Source: Fistulifera solaris
Lineage: Eukaryota > Bacillariophyta > Bacillariophyceae > Naviculales > Stauroneidaceae
Length of the DNA stretch: 64,000 bases
Direction of reading: 5' to 3'
Assembly (NCBI GenBank): GCA_030295235.1
Contig: AP026155.1
Location: forward strand, 620,001-684,000
Positions 20,909-32,763 of the stretch are shown piece after piece. Position 1 is the stretch's first letter, and every line of letters starts with the position of its first letter. Below the pieces are notes generated by a model. The model was not told where the DNA came from. It saw only the letters and a program-made list of their open reading frames with translations, and ran no database searches. Position numbers and translations under genes: made by a program.

Positions 20909-23149
20909 TTACTTGGTTGTCTTTAATTTTTGGATCGTCTCTTCGATAGCCAAAACTGACGCCTTCTGCGCATCATCAACATTGTCGTCCGTCAGAAGCT
21001 TTCCTTTCACTTCCTGCGCGGCCTTGGTCAATTTGCGTAAGATGGGCTTCAATAAAATACTCATCGTTCCTGGATTTTTCAAATACAACGCCATTTGCGT
21101 CGTGACATGAGTCCATTCCTGTTCCATCTTTTCTGGTACCAAGCCACTGACTGACCCGGACACAACCAGTCCCGGCGCCACGCGTTCACAAATGTGATCA
21201 ATGAACGCATGACACGTTTTCCGCAACGCTTCTTCCAAATCCCGTTTCGAATCCAAGGATGCCTCTTGGACAGAAACACCCTCACGTAACAATTGCACCA
21301 ATCCATTGTCTTGTCGTTGAAAGATGCGTTGCCGATTTTGTAAAAAGCTGCGAACAGCCCTACCCGTTTGCGAAAAATCCAGTTGGCGTTCGACACTACG
21401 CAGTTCCAAATCGAAGGGTGACAATTGCTCCCTTAAAATCAAGAAATGCTGAATGAGGAATAAATCGCCATGCAAAGTACCATCGGCTCGTTTCTGCAAA
21501 TAGTTGGCCGCCTGTTGTAAACTGGCACAAGCGGCTTGTACCGACGTCAAGGCCAAGTCTTCAAAAACACCAGGTTCCACGACACGAAAGATTTTGGATA
21601 AGATTTGTAAGACACTCCGGACGGGTGGGAACCAGAACTCAAATTGCTGCTCCAACTGTTGTTCTATAGTAGTTGTCGTTGTATCTTGTCGCGTTGTTGC
21701 ACTAGGCGCCACTAACTTTTCGGGATAATTCAAATCCGTCGGAGTCGCCTTAAAGCGTACAACTTGTTTCTGCAAGGCTTGATGGGCGCAATAAATCAAT
21801 CGTTCTTGGGCATCCGCCAAGATTTCGGTCAAGGCCCGTGCCGCCGCCAAGGCGGTCGTGGCCGCTGTCTTGCGTTCTTCTTTCAAAACGGCCACCATTT
21901 GACACAGGGTATCCAAATCAAGTTCCACCACCAACGCCCGTCGAATCGTACGATGCATTGAGGACGAACACAAGGTCGCCAAGTAATTGGGAAAGGTCGC
22001 ATCACGACTGCTATCCCCGAAAAAGTCTTCATACAAGGACGTCTCCATCGTACAGAAACGAATCAAATAGACACTCGCCAACCTTGTCATGGCAGCGGTA
22101 CCGTGTTCTTGATGCAGCCTATCCATGTGTTGACGCAAGGATGGCAACAAGAGTGCTTGACGTTGTGTACAAAACGTATTGCGACATTGCTGTAGGGTGT
22201 CTTGATAAATAGGACTCGAGCGATGCAGAATATGTTGCAGAATTTTCCGGGAACGCGACGAAATGCCGTGAAAGCGTGTATAGATTAAACTCGCTTCCAA
22301 TTGATCCGCGCTGGGCTGGACCTGTTTCATCAATTGTTGCGCGAGATGCACCATGCGATCCGCCACCGCTTCTTGAATCAAGGCTGTGGCCGCTTCTTGC
22401 AATTGCACGGCTCGTTTATAATACACGGTGTGTCCCGAATTCTTGTGGTCGGACGTTGTCGTCAATGACATTTGATGAAAAAAGTATTCAACGGCCGCAT
22501 CTAACGAATCCAACAATTGCGGAAACTCTTCCTCATCGACTTTAATTTTGGGCAATCCCCGGACGGTCGTTTTTTCCTTGAATAGGACGCCCAATTGTGT
22601 CGCTATTGTGTCAACAGCATTGTAATGTTGCAAGGGACGGCCAATGTCTTCGGCGTGCGCCGTTAACAAGGTTTCTTCTTGTTGCAACCGATCGGCGGCG
22701 GCACTCAATTCCCCGGAATGTTTGACGAGGGCGGCGTGTCGTTGACTGAGATCTTGTGTTAACTGTAGGGCGCCCTGTAACGCAAGTCGTAGTGAAATGG
22801 AATGTTTGTAAACTTGAGTCAAGTGTTGTGCGGTGTGTTGCACCAGCGGATGTGTTGAAATCGTAGTTGTTGTGGTGGTGGACTGTTTTCTGGTAGTTGT
22901 TGTTGGAGTGGCGGAAGAAGAAGAAGAAGAAGAAGAAGAAGAAGAAGATGCACCAGTACTTTCGGTCGTACTCGTAACGATAGGCCCCGCCGTCAAAACA
23001 CCAATTTGCTGCAAACGATTCAATTGCGTGGAGGAACGAGGAGCAAATGTCTCGTAGGAAACGGTAGTGCTGTTATGATTGTTGCTGTTGCGCGACGGAG
23101 ACGTCAACGACGCCGAAAGAGGACTGCTCAAAGCACTGGTGGTTGCCAT
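20909..23149 (-). CDS. COG3: Conserved oligomeric Golgi complex subunit 3
   Basis: COG3 (Sec34) is a lobe A subunit of the COG tether, which recaptures Golgi vesicles during retrograde transport. The 746-residue frame is intact. Hallmarks are AEDIGRPLQHYNAVDTIATQLGVLFK, RGLPKIKVDEEEFPQLLDSLD, the mid-protein ESLYEDFFG-like segment (METSLYEDFFGDSS), and the LDTLCQMV helix. The start at 23147-23149 (MATTSALSS) is preferred over an in-frame ATG 19 codons upstream because it has the better context and homology begins well downstream. The N-terminal 100 residues are low in complexity, with a poly-Ser run from a (GAA)n tract at about 22915-22948 and a Thr-rich run. Confidence 0.88.
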   Translation of the reverse strand: MATTSALSSPLSASLTSPSRNSNNHNSTTVSYETFAPRSSTQLNRLQQIGVLTAGPIVTSTTESTGASSSSSSSSSSSSATPTTTTRKQSTTTTTTISTHPLVQHTAQHLTQVYKHSISLRLALQGALQLTQDLSQRHAALVKHSGELSAAADRLQQEETLLTAHAEDIGRPLQHYNAVDTIATQLGVLFKEKTTVRGLPKIKVDEEEFPQLLDSLDAAVEYFFHQMSLTTTSDHKNSGHTVYYKRAVQLQEAATALIQEAVADRMVHLAQQLMKQVQPSADQLEASLIYTRFHGISSRSRKILQHILHRSSPIYQDTLQQCRNTFCTQRQALLLPSLRQHMDRLHQEHGTAAMTRLASVYLIRFCTMETSLYEDFFGDSSRDATFPNYLATLCSSSMHRTIRRALVVELDLDTLCQMVAVLKEERKTAATTALAAARALTEILADAQERLIYCAHQALQKQVVRFKATPTDLNYPEKLVAPSATTRQDTTTTTIEQQLEQQFEFWFPPVRSVLQILSKIFRVVEPGVFEDLALTSVQAACASLQQAANYLQKRADGTLHGDLFLIQHFLILREQLSPFDLELRSVERQLDFSQTGRAVRSFLQNRQRIFQRQDNGLVQLLREGVSVQEASLDSKRDLEEALRKTCHAFIDHICERVAPGLVVSGSVSGLVPEKMEQEWTHVTTQMALYLKNPGTMSILLKPILRKLTKAAQEVKGKLLTDDNVDDAQKASVLAIEETIQKLKTTK

Positions 23150-23532
23150 TTTTGTGGTGTCGGAACACAAATTCAATGATGTTATCAATTTTTTGTGAAA
23201 ACGCAAAGAAAATGACGATTGTAATATAAATAATATAATATCATCAGTTCTTGCATGTCAATGAGCGAGAGGAAAAAAGGCATCCGCGCCGCCGAGACCG
23301 ATCTACGTAGGAAAAAACGAAAACCCGGATATGGAGTAGAGCTATGGCCCATTTATTGTAGCTGCAAGCGTTTTTTTTTCACAAAACGATAGCTTGCCCG
23401 TTCTTTCAAGGTTATTCTCCCTATTTCGACTCTCTGAGTCGAAGTCGAAATAGATAAATCGTAGTAATAAAAAATAGGGATTATTAGAGCGACAAACTAT
23501 CTCAACCTTTACTGGTAGTCCATTGATAGTAG
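23150..23532. other. Intergenic
   Basis: 383 bp, AT-rich, with no gene. A short inverted repeat (TTTCGACTC-TCTGA-GAGTCGAA) lies near 23425-23448, just beyond the end of the ALIX-like gene, and could be part of a 3' processing signal. Confidence 0.4.
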
Positions 23533-26285
23533 TTAGCCTCCCAACAATTCATTCAAGGCTTGATCCATATCATTGTTGTATTTCAGTAACGCTGCAACAA
23601 TAGCATCGGGATCAAAATCCATAGCCAGGAGACTTGCGACCTTTTCATCGTCGACTTGCGTCACTCGCGGGTTACCATGGATCGAAACCGATTGAACGCC
23701 CGGATGGGTGGCCATCACGCGAGTCGGGGACGTAATCGACTCCGTTCGACTCGATGTGCTGCTTTGTTCATACGTCGCCGCCATGCGTGCATCTTCGGCT
23801 TCTTGACGATTCCGCCGTAAACTGTCTTCATAGTCACATCGGTCAATCGCCACACGGGCGGACATGTCTTCGACGGCCAATTTCCATTTCTGAAGTTTCG
23901 GTAAAATGGAATCGTAAAAGGCCTTGCCTTCTCGCAAATGATCGGTCAAATGATCCATTTCTTCCAAAGCATCTTCCAATTTGACTATGAACGCTTCGCC
24001 ACCGGCTTTTTGTTGCCGAGCTTCCATGAACAATTCGTTTTCTTGCAATATCATGGCCAATAAATTGCCTTGTCGTTCGATGCTTTGCTCCAGTACCAAG
24101 AACTTTTGTTGGAACGAAAGTTTCGCACTCGCGGCCACTTGGTGGTAAGCTTCCTCATCGTGAATACGTTTCTTTCCAATTCTTGGAGTTGCGGAACGAT
24201 GCTCACCGTTTTGACTTCTTCACGAAGTGCCTGTACGAGTCCTTCGCGATCTCGGAATAACAGGGACAAATCGACCAAATGCTGGGAGAGTAATGTGACA
24301 TTGATGGCATCCTGATCCTCAGAAGATCCCGGAAACAGACGATCCAGCTGCGACTTGCTCATGCGCAAGAGACGGAATTTGGGGTCGGTTTCCAACGTTT
24401 CACTCTTTTGTACCACTAAAGCATCGGATTCTTCTGCTTCCGTCATGAGTCGTTGGAAACGTTGCATCTGTTTGCGAAAGGGTTGCTGAATGTCTTCAAT
24501 GGGATTGCTAATGGACACGGCGTAATCCGGATACGACTTGCGGAAATACTGATCCATTTCCAAATCATCATCGAGTTGTTGCGATACTTGTTTCAACAAA
24601 CGTTGAGCTTGTTCCGCTTGATCTTGTAATTCCCACAACTCACTCTTAATGTGTGATTCGCGACGTTCGATTTGTAACAACTGCACACGTTCCCACAAAT
24701 CCTCCGGCACACCACCCCCAGCGAGTTCTTGTCGATACGCGGTCAAGCTGTGCGGCAATTGGACGGCCGCCAGCGCTTTCCGAGCCCGTTCCGTGTGCTC
24801 TTCTCCCAAGAGAGCCTTAGTGTAGACCAATTGCTCCATTTCGTGTCGAAAATCTTGCACATATTGTCGGGTTCGTGGTGACAAGACACTTTGAAAGAAA
24901 TGATCATGCAGCGATGGTAATAGTTGAGACAAATCCGGAGCCATGTTCAGTGACGATTGAGTAGGGATTTCGGGTAAGTCGTCGTGTGGTATCGGTCGCG
25001 GACCTCCTTCTTCCAGCATTTCTTGTCGTTCTTGGAGCATGTCTTGAACAATTGGTTCCACCGGAATTTCCCACTTTTGATATTGCTGATTCCGCAAAAG
25101 AGATGATGAAGAAGACAAGACTCTTCGACAGGCATCAACGGCATCAATGGCAACATTCAAACGCGCTATCACCATGGCATTTTGTTGTTTCTCCACATGC
25201 TCCATGGCTTGATGATAATGCATCAATGCCGTCATCCAGGATTTCCATGCCCGACCCCAAACCGACCACTCTTGATACCGTTGCCGCAAAATTACATCGG
25301 ATCTGACCGGCATCAACGCCGTGTCGGAATCGACTTGCTGATAGAGAGGAACCGCACCGGCCGCTAATTTGGCCAACATGAAATGCCGAGGGCGCGGTAA
25401 TTTTCGAAAGGCCTCATAACTGGTGCGTTGCGCTTCGGCCAGTATAGCGTATTCCCACATGCGCAACGTCTGTGGTTGAAAAGCGATACTACTGGTACTG
25501 CATGCTATGGCGGTGGTCAAGGAAGCTGTCGACGTGGATTCGGGATACAATTCTTCCGTTCGCAATCGACGCAACAGAGCGGCCGCTGTACACAAATGTG
25601 CCCCCGTTTGCACCCATCCCGTCTTTTTGGTGAGATCCTTTTGCGTCGCGCGGTATATTTCGAGGGTGCAAAGATTCCAGATAATGTTGGCTCGTTCCCA
25701 TTCCAACCCACCAAATACATCGATGTGATCGGATCCGAGTGTTTGCCAGTGCGATCGGAACGGATTCCAACATGGTTCATCGGAATGATAGCGATTCCCA
25801 GATAGCTTGCTGTTGATATTATCATCATCGTAGGCATCGTCGTCATCTTTGAATGAATACGACGTATGAAACGTGCTGCTCATTTTGGAAGCGTGTGACG
25901 CGTCGGATTGTCGTTGACGCCGACTATTCGTATGATCGACGCAAGGCAACCAAAAATACTCGTGTTGTAAGAATTCCGCCAAAGCTGCCGCGTATTCTTG
26001 CATGGACGGAACGGCTTGTTCCCAACACGCCGTGAAACTGTGACAGGATTGTTGCAATGCGTGTGCCATCGTACGTCGCATTCGTTGCAATCGCTCCAAA
26101 TCGGATTGGCATTCCAACACGGTTGGCGGTCGGTCATTATTGGCTTCATCTTCCCTCTTTCCTTGACTATTCAGCTCTGCATTGTCGTGTTGATATTCAA
26201 GCCATGCTTGCAAAGGCGTAAGGAGATCTAAATCGAGTTCCACCGGAATGCGAAGGGGTAAGACGAGTGTCTTGACCGAGTTCAT
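23533..26285 (-). CDS. ALIX/Bro1-like ESCRT adaptor with C-terminal UBA-like domain
   Basis: About 917 residues. The N-terminal Bro1 domain runs from KTLVLPLRIPVELDL to about residue 400, with GLEWERANIIWNLCTLEI and GAHLCTAAALLRRL. Next comes a V-like coiled-coil region (RQELAGGGVPEDLWERVQ; FRKSYPDYAVSISNP; RLLRMSKSQLDRLFPG; AAYHQVAAS-type repeat and LEQSIERQGNLL). The last 45 residues (VASLLAMDFDPDAIVAALLKY, then NDMDQALNELLGG) look like a UBA domain, which binds ubiquitin. Bro1 proteins link ESCRT-III to cargo sorting, budding and membrane repair. Animal ALIX ends in a Pro-rich tail, so this end is unusual. One base is missing near 24169-24171; with it the length is 918 codons including the stop. 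Confidence 0.85.
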
Positions 26286-27211
26286 TATTTTGTGTTCTTC
26301 TTTGTGTCGTCCTTTTGTAACAAAAAGACTACTGCTATTCGATCCTTCAAAGAGCTATTTGCGCCGCCTCAGCTTCAAGAGGAAGAAATGAAAACTAACA
26401 CTGAACAAACTAACAGTAACGAAACAAAACACACCGATGGGTAGGTGAGGAAGGCAAATACTCTAGTACTTGTACAAGGGTCGATGCATTTTCTGTGTGT
26501 GTCGGGTGTTGATTGTCTTCCTCTCTCTTTTCGGTCTCGGTCCACCGAAAAAGTCATTCTTACTTTTTGATCCACACATTCTACGAAAACCGGTACCGAA
26601 TTCCAGTACCAATCATTTTGGAGAAGCAGGTCACACCAGTACTGCATCTTTCGCGAACACAGTACAGAACAGGGACAGCGGTGTCGCTCCGCGCTCCGCT
26701 GGCTCTGCCGCATCGTCGATTTCCGATAACACTGATGAAAATTGTCAACCCAATACCAATGTGAAGTGGCAAGCCCTAAGTAAATAACAACACCTACAAA
26801 GAATTTTCGAAAGACGGTCATGATTCATGATACTCCGGTCTACTGACAGTAGTGTTAAACTGTAACGATGTCCTTTCAGTCCCCCATCCGAATATCGGGA
26901 TAGCTCCTCCAAACTCCAAACGTCGGGCTTTTTATTCATTTTCCGATAGAGATTTGGATGAATACAATGATCTTGCCGACGACACACGACACAACTAGCC
27001 ATGATAGCATCAACAGCACCACATCAAATGTGCCATTCATTGAATTCATCTCCGGTATCAGAATTCAGAGTGCACTTGATGATTCTTCTATAACAGTCAC
27101 TTTTTAGTAAAGTCGTTCGCGCCGGCGTCCGCAATGTACATCAAAGACGGATACGGGCAATGTTGTGCCACTCAAGATCATAGATAATGGATTGTTCATT
27201 GTTCAAACGCC

Positions 27212-27220
27212 TACCTGGTA
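27212..27220. promoter_or_regulatory. TACCTGGTA motif
   Basis: About 630 bp upstream of the UreD-UreF gene; flanked by CGCC and TACATCC. Confidence 0.3.
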
Positions 27221-27325
27221 TACATCCTGTCGACGCCGGCCTTATCCACCCTCAGCCTCAGACATACGAAAGGTACGTGATGGAAAGCGAATAAACTTCG
27301 AGGAGTTTTTTATTCTTTCACATCT

Positions 27326-27352
27326 AAATAAAATAAAATAAAATAAAATAAA
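27326..27352. repeat. (AATAA)n microsatellite
   Basis: About five tandem copies of a 5-base A/T unit in noncoding DNA. Confidence 0.8.
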
Positions 27353-27846
27353 AACTGAGAACTTATCGTAGTACTTAGTTGCAAGTTCATGTTTCATCAG
27401 TGCCAACAGCGCTCCGTATTGTGCAAAAGGACTCATTGGATTTCATTTAGATTTCATATTCTTAGCTCCTTTTGTAGTTGGCAACGTCCCCCCTCTCTAT
27501 CCTCTTTGGACAAACAACGCGAAAGCCTTGCGGATGTACCATACCATACCGAATACCGAATTCACTCAATTATAACCATAGTCTTTCTTGGTCGATTGTC
27601 CATTGTCACTACGACTGGTTGTCAGTCGCGAGACATAACTTCTCTAGTACTGCAAACACTATATACACACCGCAGAAACCTTCTCGTCCTTCGTTCGGAA
27701 AAGATCCTTTTCGATTATTAATGGAAGAGGAGAAAACATGTGTTCAAGTTTCAAGCCATCACTTTCAACTAAAAGATGATAGAAGCAGAAGGAAAAGACG
27801 ACAAAGAAGAACGATAATAATCAACGTAAACAACTAAGATCACAGA

Positions 27847-29782
27847 ATGTCGACTACTTCTTTGACTACTCTCTTGTTACGTCGTTCGCAGCATCAAAAT
27901 AGAACGACTCATCATCATCATCATCATCATCATCATTATCGTCGGGTGTTATCATCTTCGCCTTCTCTTTTATCTTTACAAAATCAGACTACCGACAACA
28001 ATAGCTCCAAACACTTTGGATGGACGAAACATGGTTTCGGAAAGATTCAAGCGCGTTGCGAAAACTCTGCAATCACACAATTGACGCACATTAGTCATCG
28101 AGCACCCGCTCGGTGCATTCCGTTTCAACATCGAACGACCGCCGCGCCCGGAGCCATTTGTGTTCTCAGCAATTACGGCGGAGGTCTCGTACAAGGGGAT
28201 CAAGTCGATTGGAAGATTCATGTACAAAAACAGGCGCGTTTGGGATTGATCACACAAGGAGCGAATCGCATTTACAAACATCAGTCCAACAATACTGATG
28301 AACCCACAAGTCAAACTACAATACACGCCATTATCGAAGCCGACGGACTGTTGGTGCATGCACCGGATCCCGTCTCGTGTTTTCAACATTCACGGTATCG
28401 TCAGACGTCCCACATTCAAGTGCAACATGACGATGACCATCGTACACGAACATCTTCCGTGTGTTGGATGGATTGGTTCAGTGCGGGACGACTTTCTCGC
28501 GGAGAACGATGGCAGCAAACGCAATTGGAAAATTACACCACTTTCGAAATCATGGGAAACAAACCGTTTGTGTGTCACGACAATACGATGGTACACGCGC
28601 AACATATGGGTCCTTTTTCTGCCTTTTGGGACACTGTTGTTGTACGGACCTCAAGTGCAAGCTGTCGTACAAGAATGCTTAATGTTGCAAAGTCAATTGG
28701 TTCGTCAGTGCACTCGCATTCGACAGCATCCACTTTTGTTACGCGAATTGCGCGATAGTAGTTTGCCATTCTTGGCAGGGCGGTGTGTGGTGGGAGTAAG
28801 TCACATCGAAACGAATATGGCGCCGTTGCACATGGCACGGTTCTTGACACAAAGCAATGAAGACATGTACCGATTGTTGCATAAGTGTTTGCTGCCATTG
28901 CAAGCACATTTTCAGTACGCCTTTTATCAAGATCGTTTGCAATCACAGCGTTCGGCAGCGGTCCCCGCAGTCACGACTCCGTGGCAAGTCAAAGAGTCTC
29001 CCACCACAGCCACGACAACAGTAACAAGAACAGCAACACCCTTCTCGACGCAAGCGCAATGGCTGTCGTATTCGTTGTCGGATTCCAGTTTGCCAGTCGG
29101 TGGATTTGCGCATTCGGCGGGTTTAGAAGCCGCCCATCAATTGGGATTGGTACCCACTGTCACCGAATTGGAGGCTTATATCCACGCCGTTGTGCAATCG
29201 ACCCTGCAGATGGCGTCACCTTTAGTACGTGCGAGTCATGCTTGGGTGCAGGGTCCTACGTGTGACGACTGGAATGTCTATACACGGATTCAAGAGCTCG
29301 CGCATGCGCATTTGTGCAGTAATGAAATGAGTTGTCGTGTGTCTTTGGATCAAGGGCGTAGTTTGTTGCGGATCTTTTCGTCGTGGAAAGAGGAAGAGTC
29401 CAAGCAAGTAGGGAATGACAAAACAGCAGCCTTGGCTCGAATGCGTCGCATGTACACGGAACTCTCCACGTCATCCAACGCAACAACTCCTCACCATCAT
29501 TTGACTCCTATTTGGGGTGCACTGACAGGCTCCTTCGGCTTGCCGGAAGAAGAAGCTTGTCATTTATTGGGATATTGCGTCGCTCGCGACATTGTATCCG
29601 CGGCGGTACGCATGAATTTGTTGGGTCCCATGCAATCAACCGAACTTTTGTCCCGGACACACTCTGCCGTCCAAGCGGGACTGTCCGCGGAGACGACGAC
29701 AACGTTGGCAGGATGCGCTCCGTTGGTGGATGCAGTCCACCCTTGTCACAATGTGTTGTCGACTCGTTTGTTTCGTAGTTAG
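27847..29782 (+). CDS. Urease accessory UreD-UreF fusion protein
   Basis: A single gene of about 644 residues. Residues 1-60 hold a His-run (nine His) and Ser-rich leader. UreD follows: SNYGGGLVQGDQVDW, LGLITQGANRIYK, DPVSCFQHSRY, then GTLLLYGPQVQAV after the frame break, and VVGVSHIETNMAPLHMARFL at its end. After a Thr-rich linker (KESPTTATTTVTRTATPF) comes UreF: QWLSYSLSDSSLPVGGFAHS, GLEAAHQLG, TGSFGLPEEEACHLLGYC, then RDIVSAAVRMNLLGP. UreD and UreF form a complex that, with UreG, delivers nickel to apo-urease. No stop or start signal separates the two halves. A surplus T in 28624-28627 breaks the frame inside UreD; removing it gives exactly 645 codons. Confidence 0.85.
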
Positions 29783-29896
29783 TTTTGGTGTTCGCAGCAT
29801 CCCGGTGATGTTGATTTTGAAAATGGAAACGGCATGTGGTGTATTAATCTAAAAGTGCCGGTGGTGTATTAATCTAAAAGTGTTTGATATCTATTT

Positions 29897-30857
29897 TTAA
29901 AATTCCATCAAATCCTTCTTACTGGGCAATAAGAATTGCGGTTGAAACTGAAAAATGGTCGCGTCATGATGATCCTCATCCAGCCATATTCCTCCCCCCT
30001 GGTTGAATTTTGGTAGACTTAATCGTTTGATGAACATCTTTCCGTACGCGCCATAACAATGATAATACCTGTTCGAGAGGAACTGTGAAGGTACTATTCT
30101 CGCTATGAGTTTCTTTGGATACCAAAATGTCTCGTAAACTGGCTTCATTCACCAGTACAACACCCGGCATATCCTGTAAATCTGTTATCAAACGCTCAAA
30201 CTTCGATTCTGTTAATTGACAACTGTTGTTACTCATCGCTCTGGTGTGTGATAACACAGTCGTGAGTATCTGTTCTTGTACTTGATACTGCAACTGTTCC
30301 TTCAATCGTTTTTGTATCTGTATGTATTCTTGTATCGATTGAATGGAGTGTAAAGTATCACTCGATTGCGTATATTGCTGTAATTCTTGTTCCAAGATCT
30401 TCATTCGATCTATGGTTCGATCCAAGGCGGTCAAACTCCGACACAATCGTTCATTCTGCTGTTGCAACGATCGAACGGTTCTCCGTGTAGCACCATATAC
30501 TTGTCGCAAGGTTCCATACTTTCGTTGGGTACGTTCTTGTCGTATCACAATGCCCGCTAATAACAACGTCCAACCACATCCCGTGACGATGAGAACACGC
30601 ATCACGGACGAAGACGTCGACAAACCCAGCAAAGACCATTGTAACAAGACATAAACATTCGCTCCTACGGCTATCATCGTTAATGTATCAATACACAACG
30701 TCCTAGAACATCGTCGAGGACGACTATGCGGTATACTGTTATTGCTAGCCATCGTACTTGTTTCCCATCGATCGGAAACATTCGATTCGTCATTGTCGTG
30801 TAAAAACGCTTCTTTCGTGACACGCGCTCGCCATCGTAAACTGTTGGTAGTATTCAT
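29897..30857 (-). CDS. Two-helix membrane protein with coiled coil, unknown function
   Basis: About 319 residues. Two hydrophobic segments lie at about residues 56-80 (CIDTLTMIAVGANVYVLLQWSLL) and 85-107 (VMRVLIVTGCGWTLLLAGIVI). A long polar coiled coil follows (about 115-215: VRSLQQQNERLCRSLTALDRT through IQIQKRLKEQLQYQVQEQI), and then a small globular end. I do not recognise the family. The topology (hairpin in the membrane, coiled coil in the cytosol) suits an organelle-shaping or tethering role, but that is speculation. One surplus base in the C run at 29994-29999 cuts the frame near the end. With it removed the protein ends ...PSKKDLMEF and the length is exactly 320 codons. It is convergent with UreD-UreF. 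Confidence 0.6.
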
Positions 30858-31469
30858 TCTTTATTCATTCGAGAGAATAGAAACAAAATGATGAAAGAGG
30901 ACGACACCACAAATTTTTGCTTGGTTTCTTTTGTTTATTAACAGAAGGACAAAGACGCGTTGAATAAACAAAACAAAAATAATGCATTCGGCGTCGCGAT
31001 GCGATATAGTTCCATACAACGCGGTTGCTACTATCCATTAAAGTGTAAGCGACCTTTCTCCATCCAACGGCATTTCCGTCGTGACATCTGGTTTTTTCTT
31101 CCAGCTCCATTATTTCGGCCTTTCGTTTCGTCAAATACTATCTTATCTTATCTTATCATAATCCATTTGTCATCAAATACAATGCCCATATGGTGGTAAG
31201 AACCATTCTTTGCAAGGTGCTCCCGATTCCTTCTTGTTGAAAGTTCCGCGGGTCATTGTTTTCCGCATATACAGATTTTCTGTTCAATTGAGAAAACAGT
31301 GTTTCATTCCTTGCTCATTCATTAAATAATCGTCAAGTATTAACCCTCCCTCTAGTCTCAAAAGTTAATGTATCGATGACCCTAGGTAGAACACAACTAC
31401 AGTAGCAACATAAATTGTTTGAATATCGGCTTTCTCTCTTGTAGTTACAATCATCATGCATATTCGGAA
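30858..31469. other. Intergenic
   Basis: 612 bp with a short (TCTTA)n tract near 31139-31158. No gene seen. Confidence 0.5.
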
Positions 31470-32763
31470 CTAGTGGTTTTTGACGAATAAGTAGTGCGAG
31501 ACGATCCATTCTTCACCCTGATCATAACCCCATAATTCCGCACACGCCAAGAAAAACAATCGCCAGTTCACATACCATTCTCTCTCCTTACCGACACCAT
31601 AAGCTTCTTGCAAAACGGGTCCAAGTTTGCCATTGCGCCAATTCTGGTCCAACATACGCAACCATCCATTCGATGTCTTCTCGTAATGTTGTCCATTCAC
31701 ACGCCAATGCTCTTGAATACCCAACGAGGCCGTACCGGCAAAATACAAGAGCAAATCATCGCTCGGCATAGTACCACCAGTGAAAAAATTATCACTCATC
31801 CATCCCTGTTCAAAGTGGTACGCGTAATCTTTGTGCGTGAAAATGTGTACAAACAATTTGCCGCCCGGCTTCAAGAAGCCTTGCACTTTTTGCAACAAGG
31901 ATTGATAGTTTTCATATGCTCAAACATCTCAATCGTCATGACGCGATCGTTGTCGCGTACCACTCGCAAGGCGCCTTGATCGTCGGCGACATTGCACTGT
32001 GCGTGTATAAAAAATGACAACCACCATCAGTCGAGAAACTTCACATTCCTTCAAACCTATCAATTCTTTTGCTTACCGTAATGACTTGAATGTTCTGTAC
32101 ATTCAGACCACGAGCCGCCGCCGTGCTAAGAATATAATCACGTTGCGAGTGACTGTTCGAAATGGAAGTAATCTTCGCGTTCGGATACTTGGCCGCCAAG
32201 AACAAGGTCAAACTACCCCATCCGCAACCTAGATCTACAATTTTCATGCCATCTTGCAATTCCGCACGTTGACAATACAACTCGAGCATGTGCAATTCTG
32301 ATTCTTCAAAGGTCGTTTGCGGCGTCGGCCAGTAACCCGACGAATACTTTTTGCACGGCCCCAAACACAAATCATAGAACGCGGCCGGTACTTCATAATG
32401 TTGTTCATTCGCCGCTGTTGTTTCAATCGCAATCGGTTGCTGACGAAGTTGTTGAATAATCTTCATTTTCGTCGTCAGGTTTTCTTGACAACTGGTACCT
32501 TGCAAAATGTGCAAATGATCGCGCAGTTGCAAACGAATGCCCCAACGAATGAGACAATCAGGAATCAATCCCATTTGGATGAGAGGAATGAAGGATTCCG
32601 TGAGTGCCGAGAGTTGACTCAAGATACGTTTCGTGAGCGACTGATACCAGCGCGTCGACGTGAGAAGACGACCGGCCGCGTAAAGGACGATCCAGTGATG
32701 CAATTTGACATTGTCGTAGTTGTTGCGGACGAGTCCGATCGTTTGAGCGAATTGGAGTGACAT
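31470..32763 (-). CDS. CFAS-like SAM-dependent methyltransferase
   Basis: Exons 32077-32763 and 31470-31996, with an 80-nt GT-AG intron; about 404 residues. A helical N-terminus (VKLHHWIVLYAAGRLLTSTRW) leads to the CMAS-type fold: QHYEVPAAFYDLCLGPCKKYSSGYW, SAM motif VDLGCGWGSLTLFLAAKYP, ISNSHSQRDYI, and the catalytic region MTIEMFEHMKNY. The C-terminal half (HIFTHKDYAYHF, FTGGTMPSDDLLLYF) matches the cyclopropane-synthase-like subgroup that includes plant coclaurine N-methyltransferases. It could methylate a lipid or an amine; the substrate is not decidable. One A is missing at 31909-31912, between HM and NYQSLLQKVQ. A second CMAS-superfamily gene lies 8 kb away on the same strand but differs in architecture. 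Confidence 0.8.

Larger units (their letters stand above)
26286..27846. other. Long divergent intergenic region
   Basis: 1.56 kb between the divergent ALIX and UreD-UreF genes. No frame looks like a protein. It has a TACCTGGTA motif (27212-27220), a short (AATAA)n tract (27326-27352), and near 26832-26855 CCGGT followed by a CTACTG-A-CAGTAG hairpin that partly matches 50735. Confidence 0.45.

Noticed and set aside
26286-27846. Several 60-150 codon frames in the long gap before UreD-UreF
   Set aside because: None has a domain, targeting signal or biased codon use, and several overlap on both strands.
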